From contig NZ_BCSJ01000011.1 of the NCBI RefSeq assembly GCF_001570805.1, positions 248,001 through 312,000 on the forward strand: a stretch of 64,000 nucleotides of DNA, given 5' to 3'. Below are positions 58,558-64,000 of this stretch, in pieces. The stretch is from Brevibacterium epidermidis NBRC 14811 (GTDB lineage: Bacteria > Actinomycetota > Actinomycetes > Actinomycetales > Brevibacteriaceae). Position 1 is the first letter of the stretch, and each line of letters opens with the position of its first letter. The position numbers were made by a program, and so were the translations under genes. Below the pieces are notes generated by a model. It was not told the origin of the DNA. It made no database searches and saw only the letters and a list, made by a program, of their open reading frames with translations.

Positions 58558-59952
58558 TCAGCCTGCCGACTGCTGATTGCGCGTGGTGCTGATGGTGGGC
58601 TGCGCCGCCTGATCGCCGCAGAGCACGATCATCAGGTTCGACACGAGATCGCTGCGTTCGGTCTGCCCGAGTGTGACGATCCGTCGACCTTCGATCTCCT
58701 CGATCGCCGTCTCCACCATTCCGACAGCTCCTTCGACGATGAGCTGACGAGCAGCGACGACGGCCGTGGCCTGCTGGCGTTGGAGCATGGCACGGGCGAT
58801 CTCCGGAGCATAGGCCAATTGGGTGATGCGCGATTCGATGACCGTGACGCCGGCGGCCATGACCCGGGCGGCGACCTCATCGGAGAGTCGCGAGGTGATC
58901 TCGTCGGCGTTGTCACGCAGCGACATGCGGCGCGGATCCGAGGAATCGTAGGCGTAGGAGTTCGCGATGTGCCGAACAGCGGTCTCGGCCTGGATTGCGA
59001 CGAACTCTTCGAAGTCATCGACCTCGAACATCGCCTGTGCAGTGTCCCTGACCTGCCAGACGACCACGGCGCCGATCTCGATCGGATTGCCGTCGAGGTC
59101 GTTGACCTTCAGAGTCGAGGTCTCATGATTGCGGATGCGCGTCGAGATCTGGTCCTTCGTATAGAAGGGATTGACGAATCGCAGTCCCGATTGTCTGACC
59201 GTGCCGACGTACTTGCCGTAGAGCTGGAGGACGACGGCGTGTCCGGGCGCCACCGAGGTGCATCCTCTGAACAGGAACATCGAGGCGATGAAGCACAGCA
59301 CGGCGACGATGAAGAGGACGACGCCGACGGCGACCTGGGCGAAGCTCATGACGAAGCCGATGATGCCCATGAGCACAGCGGCGAGGAGCAGGGCGATGGC
59401 ACCGACGATAGCGAAATAGCCGGAGACCCCGCCGGCCGGCTTCTCGCGCACGCGTTCACCGTCGGGGGAGACAATGCGCGTGGGGGCCGAGTTGGGCTGT
59501 CCTGGCCCTGAGGGAGGCCGACCGGAGTCCGGCGCCTGCACAGGTGAGCGTCGGGGCCCGCGGGCCGGTGCCGGCGATGCGGCGGGTCCAGCGCCGGAAT
59601 TCGGCCCCGGACCTGAACCAAGACCCTGTTCCGGGTGTCGACTCCGTCGTGCCGGCGGCAGAGGTGAGCCTTCACCGTGGTGCGGCGGGGCACCGGTGTT
59701 CGCTTGAGCTCCAGCGGGCGGACCATACTGTGCCGTCGACTCCGAACCTCCGATCGACCCGGACTGAGCGCCCTGGGACCCATAGTGCCCGTTGGGATTC
59801 GTCACAGCCTCCGCACCGGGGTATGCCGAAGGCTGACCGTGGCCGGATTGGATGTGAGTGCTCGGATCTCCGCTGGGAATCGGGCCTCGATCGGCGGATG
59901 AGTTGGGGGTTCGAGGCGGCCGCTGACCTGGTTGCTGAGGGTTCTGAGTCAT
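58558..59952 (-). CDS. SPFH/Band 7 domain protein with Pro/Gly-rich N-terminal region
   Basis: 464 residues. Residues 1-165 are Pro/Gly/Ser/Gln-rich and disordered. Two adjacent hydrophobic segments follow (YFAIVGAIALLLAAVLMG; VGVVLFIVAVLCFIASMFLF, about 172-225), then the SPFH domain (GHAVVLQLYGKYVGTVRQSG, QAETAVRHIANSYAYD, ITQLAYAPEIARAMLQRQQA). It ends near the C-terminus with VETAIEEIEGRR and SDLVSNLMIVLCGDQ. SPFH proteins assemble oligomers that organise membrane microdomains or regulate proteases. Shares a 140-bp divergent region with the symporter gene. Confidence 0.88.
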   Translation of the reverse strand: MTQNPQQPGQRPPRTPNSSADRGPIPSGDPSTHIQSGHGQPSAYPGAEAVTNPNGHYGSQGAQSGSIGGSESTAQYGPPAGAQANTGAPPHHGEGSPLPPARRSRHPEQGLGSGPGPNSGAGPAASPAPARGPRRSPVQAPDSGRPPSGPGQPNSAPTRIVSPDGERVREKPAGGVSGYFAIVGAIALLLAAVLMGIIGFVMSFAQVAVGVVLFIVAVLCFIASMFLFRGCTSVAPGHAVVLQLYGKYVGTVRQSGLRFVNPFYTKDQISTRIRNHETSTLKVNDLDGNPIEIGAVVVWQVRDTAQAMFEVDDFEEFVAIQAETAVRHIANSYAYDSSDPRRMSLRDNADEITSRLSDEVAARVMAAGVTVIESRITQLAYAPEIARAMLQRQQATAVVAARQLIVEGAVGMVETAIEEIEGRRIVTLGQTERSDLVSNLMIVLCGDQAAQPTISTTRNQQSAG

Positions 59953-60014
59953 GTTCCCAGTTTAGGCCAGTTGATGAGACACGAATCTCAAATGGCCGCA
60001 GAGCCCCCTGTTTC

Positions 60015-60058
60015 GTAACGGTTCGATAACTGAAAGCGTTCCATAAGCTGGAACGCTT
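60015..60058. promoter_or_regulatory. Operator-like sites upstream of the Na+/alanine symporter
   Basis: GTAAC-GGTTCG-ATAAC at 60015-60030 resembles the GlnR half-site pair (GTnAC-n6-GnAAC). Four bases further on is a perfect 9-bp inverted repeat AAGCGTTCC-(7)-GGAACGCTT (60034-60042 with 60050-60058). Both sit between the divergent SPFH and symporter starts. Confidence 0.45.
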
Positions 60059-60092
60059 GAATGTGACACAAGTCTCAGTAAGTTGTCTCACT

Positions 60093-61622
60093 ATGAACAA
60101 TCTTCATATCTCAGCAGCGCCGGTCTCTCCGGTCGACGATGCCATCAACTCATGGTTCGAACCGATCGCGACGTGGTTCGGCAGCGTCATCTTCTTTCCG
60201 ATCACCATCGGATCGATCTCGTTTCCCTTCGTCGTCCTGTGGCTGATCTTCGCGGCCGGGGTCTTCACCGTCTACTTCGGCTTCATCCAAGCTCGAGGGG
60301 CGAAACTGTCGCTCGAGATCATCCGCGGCAAATTCTCCTCGAAGTCCGACCCGGGCGAAGTCACTCACTTCCAGGCTCTCGCCTCCGCGCTGTCGGGTAC
60401 CGTCGGTCTCGGCAATATCGCCGGTGTCGGTGTGGCTATCGCCCTCGGCGGTCCAGGTGCGACCTTCTGGATGATCATCGCCGGTCTCTTGGGCATGTGC
60501 ACGAAGTTCGTCGAATGCACCCTCGGAGTGAAATACCGTGAGATCGACGAGAACGGGGTGGTCCACGGCGGACCATTCAAGTATCTCCCTGTGGCCTTCC
60601 GCCGCTTCTCCAAGCCGGTGGCCACGGTGCTCACCGGACTGTTCGCCATCGCCATCCTCATCTTCGGCATCGTCGGCGGCGGCATGTTCCAGGCCAATCA
60701 GACCTTTGCCCAGGTCCGCACGGCCACGGGCGGCGACGACGGGATCCTCGCCGGGCCCTTCGCCTCGCTCATCTTCGGAATCATCTTCGCAGCGCTCGTC
60801 GCCCTGGTCATCCTCGGCGGGATCCGTTCGATCGCGAAGGTCACCGACAAGCTCGTTCCCGGTATGGCCATCTTCTACGTCATCTCATGTCTCCTCGTGC
60901 TCGGGCTCAACTTCTCGAACATCCCGGCCGCTATCGGTGAGATCTTCGCCGGGGCGTTCAACCCGCAGGGTGTGGCCGGCGGCATTGTCGGAGTCATGAT
61001 CATCGGCTTCCAGCGTTCGGCGTTCTCCAACGAGGCCGGCATCGGATCGGCACCGATCGCCCACTCGGCGGTCAAGACCCGCCGTCCGATCTCGGAGGGA
61101 TTCGTAGCACTCCTCGAGCCCTTCATCGATACGGTCGTCGTCTGCACCATGACGGCGCTGACGATCATCGTCGCCAATCAGGCCTCCTACCGAGAGGACC
61201 TCGGCGCCGGTGAGATCGGGGGCGTGGCCCTGACTTCGGACGCCTTCTCGACCGTCGCCTCGTGGTACCCGGTCCTGCTGGCCATCGCTGTCGCGCTGTT
61301 CGCCTTCTCGACCCTCATCACCTGGGCGTACTACGGAGAGCAGGCATGGAGCTACCTGTTCGGCAATGCGAAGGCCAGCGTCACCGTCTTCCGCACACTG
61401 GTCTGCCTCTTCGTCGTCGTCGGCTGTGTGGCGACCTTCTCGAAGGTCGTCGAGTTCGCGGACGCCGCACTCTTCATGTGTGCCTTCATCAACATCCTCG
61501 GCCTCTACATGCTCATGCCGGTGGTCAAGAAGGAGATGAAGAAGTACCTCGCCGACCGCAAGGCCGGAACATTGAACGACCCGGACACGACCGACGCGGT
61601 CCCGGTCGACCAGCCCGCCTGA
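60093..61622 (+). CDS. Sodium:alanine symporter family (AGCS) transporter
   Basis: 509 residues, about 10-11 membrane helices of LeuT-like fold. AGCS signatures: FQALASALSGTVGLGNIAGV near 100 (the substrate/Na+ site), GGPGATFWMIIAGLLGM, FVECTLGVKYRE, GFQRSAFSNEAGIGSAPIAH near 320, and TWAYYGEQAWSYLFG near 420. Imports alanine or glycine with Na+. Start ATG 60093 (a weak Shine-Dalgarno); an in-frame upstream start at 60057 is inside the inverted repeat and unlikely. Confidence 0.92.
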   Translation: MNNLHISAAPVSPVDDAINSWFEPIATWFGSVIFFPITIGSISFPFVVLWLIFAAGVFTVYFGFIQARGAKLSLEIIRGKFSSKSDPGEVTHFQALASALSGTVGLGNIAGVGVAIALGGPGATFWMIIAGLLGMCTKFVECTLGVKYREIDENGVVHGGPFKYLPVAFRRFSKPVATVLTGLFAIAILIFGIVGGGMFQANQTFAQVRTATGGDDGILAGPFASLIFGIIFAALVALVILGGIRSIAKVTDKLVPGMAIFYVISCLLVLGLNFSNIPAAIGEIFAGAFNPQGVAGGIVGVMIIGFQRSAFSNEAGIGSAPIAHSAVKTRRPISEGFVALLEPFIDTVVVCTMTALTIIVANQASYREDLGAGEIGGVALTSDAFSTVASWYPVLLAIAVALFAFSTLITWAYYGEQAWSYLFGNAKASVTVFRTLVCLFVVVGCVATFSKVVEFADAALFMCAFINILGLYMLMPVVKKEMKKYLADRKAGTLNDPDTTDAVPVDQPA

Positions 61623-61734
61623 GTCTCAATCTCCTCTTCGAGGTGAGGGGGGCAGCCACTATCAAGGAACACTGTGCGCCGCGGCCATTCGGACGCGGCG
61701 CACAGGTGTATTCGAGCATCGCTAGACTGGGTGC

Positions 61735-62052
61735 GTGGATGAGAACAGATACGACAGAACACGCGCAGTCGAATGGCTGCAGGAGCTGCGGGGCAGCATC
61801 GACAACATCGATGCCTCCCTCGTCCATCTTCTGGCCGAGCGCTTCAAACTCACCGAACGCGTCGGCGAGCTCAAAGCCGACCATGGTCTGCCTCCAGCCG
61901 ATGAGTCCCGGGAGGCCCGGCAGGTCGCCCGGCTGCGGGAACTCGCCGAGGAGTCCCACCTGGATCCCGAGTTCGCGGAGAAGTTCCTGGCGTTCATCGT
62001 CGCCGAGGTCATCCGTCGGCACGAACGCATCGCGGAGTCGCGCGAGAGCTGA
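61735..62052 (+). CDS. Chorismate mutase (AroQ type)
   Basis: 105 residues, all helical. LRGSIDNIDASLVHLLAERFKLTERVGELKA carries the N-terminal Arg, the L-x-x-R-x-x-L-T-x-x-V-G-x-x-K pattern and catalytic Lys of the AroQ fold. A C-terminal FIVAEVIRRHERI helix completes it. Converts chorismate to prephenate for Phe/Tyr synthesis. GTG 61735. No prephenate dehydratase or DAHP synthase domain is fused. Confidence 0.9.
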   Translation: MDENRYDRTRAVEWLQELRGSIDNIDASLVHLLAERFKLTERVGELKADHGLPPADESREARQVARLRELAEESHLDPEFAEKFLAFIVAEVIRRHERIAESRES

Positions 62053-62141
62053 GCGGGAGCGCTGTGGAGCTCGCATTCTCCGCAGGTGAACGAGAGATGG
62101 CTCACAATCTGCAGATCGGCCGCCGAACATGGGAGATGGGT

Positions 62142-62171
62142 TTGCCGATGGTGTGTTCTCTCGATTAGAAT
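62142..62171 (+). promoter_or_regulatory. Promoter of rplU-rpmA
   Basis: TTGCCG (62142-62147), 18-bp spacer, TAGAAT (62166-62171). It leaves a leader of about 120 nt before rplU with small hairpins (GGTGCGCGTGAAGCACC; a GGATCC..GGCAGCC region), a possible site of r-protein or attenuation control. Confidence 0.5.
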
Positions 62172-62298
62172 TGATCGTCGGTGCGCGTGAAGCACCACGG
62201 CTGGTGATTCCTCTCAATGGGATGTCTGCAGGATCCGTTCTGCGGCAGCCAAGGGACAACCGCCGTTCGTTTGTTTTCAACAGAAAGAGGGTTCGACC

Positions 62299-62607
62299 AT
62301 GGTCTACGCCATCGTCCGCGCCGGAGGCCACCAGGAAAAGGTGAGCGTCGGCGACATCATCACAGTCAACCGAATGAAGGCGAAGGCTGGAGACAGCGTC
62401 GAACTCGATGCCGTACTTCTTGTCGACGGTGAGACGGTCACGACCGATCCCGACGCTCTGGCGAAGGTCTCGGTCAGCGCTGAGGTCGCCGGTGAACTCC
62501 GCGGTCCCAAGATTGTGATCCAGAAGTACAAGAACAAGACCGGGTACAAGAAGCGTCAGGGCCACCGCCAGGACCTCACCCGTCTGAAGATCACGAACAT
62601 CAAGTAA
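62299..62607 (+). CDS. rplU: 50S ribosomal protein L21
   Basis: 102 residues, normal length. Begins [19 protein letters not shown] and ends [18 protein letters not shown], the L21 signature with the [16 protein letters not shown] 23S rRNA-binding stretch. AGAAAGAGGG upstream. 15 bp before rpmA; obg follows, the standard order. Confidence 0.98.
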   Translation: MVYAIVRAGGHQEKVSVGDIITVNRMKAKAGDSVELDAVLLVDGETVTTDPDALAKVSVSAEVAGELRGPKIVIQKYKNKTGYKKRQGHRQDLTRLKITNIK

Positions 62608-62622
62608 GAGGAGACTTCTCAC

Positions 62623-62874
62623 ATGGCAAGCAAAAAGGGAGTCAGCTCGACCCGCAACGGTCGCGACTCGAACCCACAGTACCTCGGCGTGAAGCGCTTC
62701 GGCGGCCAGGCCGTCAAGGCCGGCGAGATCATCGTCCGCCAGCGCGGAACCAAGTTCCACCCCGGAGCCAACGTCGGCCGTGGAGGAGACGATACCCTCT
62801 TCGCTCTGACTGCCGGCGCCGTGGAATTCGGCACCCGCAACGGTCGCAAGATCGTCAACATCGTCGGAGCCTGA
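62623..62874 (+). CDS. rpmA: 50S ribosomal protein L27
   Basis: 83 residues. [20 protein letters not shown] then GVKRFGGQ is the classical N-terminus, which reaches toward the peptidyl transferase centre. There is no Firmicutes-type cleavable N-terminal extension. GAGGAGA Shine-Dalgarno. Confidence 0.98.
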   Translation: MASKKGVSSTRNGRDSNPQYLGVKRFGGQAVKAGEIIVRQRGTKFHPGANVGRGGDDTLFALTAGAVEFGTRNGRKIVNIVGA

Positions 62875-62927
62875 TCCTTTCCGGATCCGTTCCGTCGTCA
62901 ATATGATCTCTCCCTGAACGAGGGAGC

Positions 62928-62959
62928 ATGAAGGGTGAGTCGAACGACTCACCCTTCAT
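62928..62959 (+). terminator. Terminator between rpmA and obg
   Basis: 14-bp stem ATGAAGGGTGAGTC (62928-62941) with GACTCACCCTTCAT (62946-62959) and the loop GAAC, followed by CTGATAT. A second small stem CTCCCT/AGGGAG (62910-62926) precedes it. It lies 16 bp before the obg start, so obg must rely on read-through or on a promoter inside the loop region. Confidence 0.75.
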
Positions 62960-62975
62960 CTGATATAAGGACATT

Positions 62976-64000
62976 ATGGCCACCGAGTTCGTAGACCGTG
63001 TCACCGTTCACCTCGCCGCAGGCGCAGGTGGGAACGGGTGTGCCTCGATCAGGCGTGAGAAGTTCAAACCGCTCGGCGGTCCCGACGGCGCCGACGGCGG
63101 CAACGGCGGGAACATCATCTTCCGCGTCGACCGTCAGACCACGACGCTGCTTCCTCTCCATCACCGTCCGCATGTGCGTGCCGACGACGGGGGAATCGGC
63201 AAGGGCGATCTGCGGCACGGCGCCGATGGACGAGACCTCATCGTCGACGTGCCCGAAGGCACGGTCGTGAAGAACACCAACGGCGATGTCATCGCCGACC
63301 TCATCGAGGACGGTACCGAGTTCACCGCCGCTGCCGGAGGCCGCGGCGGACTCGGCAATGCCGCGCTGGCATCGACGAAGCGCAAGGCCCCCGGCTTCGC
63401 GCTCCTCGGGGAGCCAGGGCAGAGCCTCAGCCTCGTCCTCGAACTCAAGACGATCGCCGATATCGCCCTCGTGGGTTACCCATCGGCGGGCAAATCAAGC
63501 CTCATTGCCGCGCTTTCTGCCGCGAAGCCGAAGATCGCCGACTACCCGTTCACGACGCTCGTGCCCAACCTCGGGGTCGTCCAGGCCGGGGACACGCGCT
63601 ACACGGTCGCTGATGTTCCGGGACTCATTCCCGGCGCATCGGAGGGCAAGGGACTCGGCCTCGAGTTCCTCCGCCACGTCGAACGCTGCGCCGGTCTCGT
63701 CCATGTCATCGACATGGCCACCTGGGAGCCCGGACGCGATCCCGTCTCCGACCTCACGATCATCGAATCCGAGCTCGCCGCCTATGCCGTCGACCTCGAT
63801 GACGGCAGCGGACTCCTGCCGCTCTCCGATCGCCCGAAACTCGTGGCGCTGAACAAGGTCGATATTCCCGACGGCCGAGATCTCGCCGATATCGTCCGTC
63901 CCGACCTCGAAGCCGCCGGCTATCGGGTCTTCGAGATCTCAGCCGTCAGCCATGCCGGTCTCCGGGAGCTCTCGTTCGCCATGGCCGAACTCGTGCTCGC
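62976..64000 (+). CDS. obgE: GTPase Obg/CgtA (3' end beyond the window)
   Basis: First ~341 codons from ATG 62976 (TAAGGACATT upstream). Gly-rich Obg fold 1-160 ([43 protein letters not shown]). G domain from about 162: G1 [10 protein letters not shown]2 [15 protein letters not shown]3 [17 protein letters not shown]4 NKVD. It binds 50S subunits and links ribosome assembly to GTP/ppGpp level. The C-terminal OCT domain, if present, lies outside. Confidence 0.97.
   Translation, partial: MATEFVDRVTVHLAAGAGGNGCASIRREKFKPLGGPDGADGGNGGNIIFRVDRQTTTLLPLHHRPHVRADDGGIGKGDLRHGADGRDLIVDVPEGTVVKNTNGDVIADLIEDGTEFTAAAGGRGGLGNAALASTKRKAPGFALLGEPGQSLSLVLELKTIADIALVGYPSAGKSSLIAALSAAKPKIADYPFTTLVPNLGVVQAGDTRYTVADVPGLIPGASEGKGLGLEFLRHVERCAGLVHVIDMATWEPGRDPVSDLTIIESELAAYAVDLDDGSGLLPLSDRPKLVALNKVDIPDGRDLADIVRPDLEAAGYRVFEISAVSHAGLRELSFAMAELVL

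Overview
The window is a stretch of chromosome from a high-GC Gram-positive bacterium (Actinomycetota). Base composition, GTG starts, GTGA/ATGA translational overlaps and TAGAGT/TATAGT-like -10 boxes all point there. Gene content and order fit a member of the Micrococcales, with Brevibacterium my best guess (inference; no 16S gene is present). Nearly everything is chromosomal core. I see no phage, IS element, CRISPR array or plasmid gene. From memory, the order matches two mycobacterial blocks: sua5-rfe-atp-murA-nucS-fadA (the Rv1301-Rv1323 region), and ssb-ettA-thioesterases-globin-pepN-rpiB-tig-clpP1P2-clpX-valS-folC-ndk-rne-rplU-rpmA-obg (the Rv2478c-Rv2440c region).

Layout. 1-2347: end of prmC, a threonylcarbamoyl-AMP synthase, a WecA/TagO-type phosphosugar transferase and an AtpI-like membrane protein. 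2348-9525: the complete F1Fo ATP synthase operon atpBEFHAGDC. 9548-14319: DUF2550 protein, MurA (with Asp in place of the catalytic Cys), the mismatch endonuclease NucS, a divergent small Cys/His protein, and a long DivIVA/Scy-like coiled-coil protein. 14551-20120: thiolase, thiamine-binding protein, tRNA-Arg, and a translationally coupled pair of dynamin-like GTPases. 20220-26597: SSB paralogue, lipoprotein, EttA, acyl-CoA thioesterases and a truncated haemoglobin. 26581-34030: MscS channel, aminopeptidase N, a mycothiol-reductase-like DsbA protein, RpiB, an alcohol dehydrogenase and a lipoprotein. 34203-34512: tRNA-Pro and tRNA-Gly. 34579-41809: a secreted GH15-like protein, trigger factor, ClpP1, ClpP2, ClpX and an MFS exporter. 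41864-43398: an AHSA1 protein with the debris of its ArsR partner, and an AIM24 protein. 43633-54425: archaeal-type ValRS, acyltransferase, SDR, T-box-controlled IleRS, FolC, DUF4233 and Ndk. 54541-64000: VKOR, RNase E/G, SPFH protein, Na+/alanine symporter, chorismate mutase, L21, L27 and the first ~341 codons of Obg.

Functional themes are energy conversion (ATP synthase), wall and envelope precursor synthesis (WecA, MurA), translation and its control (ValRS, IleRS with T-box, EttA, tRNAs, L21/L27, Obg), protein quality control (trigger factor, ClpXP1P2) and RNA decay (RNase E).

There is no obvious novel defence or mobile system. The points most worth a second look are: an RNase E that has lost both Zn-link cysteines; the dynamin-like GTPase pair; a putative ClgR box in front of clpP1P2; a double operator-like region in front of the Na+/alanine symporter; the ileS T-box with a Shine-Dalgarno sequestrator; and a decayed ArsR regulator upstream of an AHSA1 gene.
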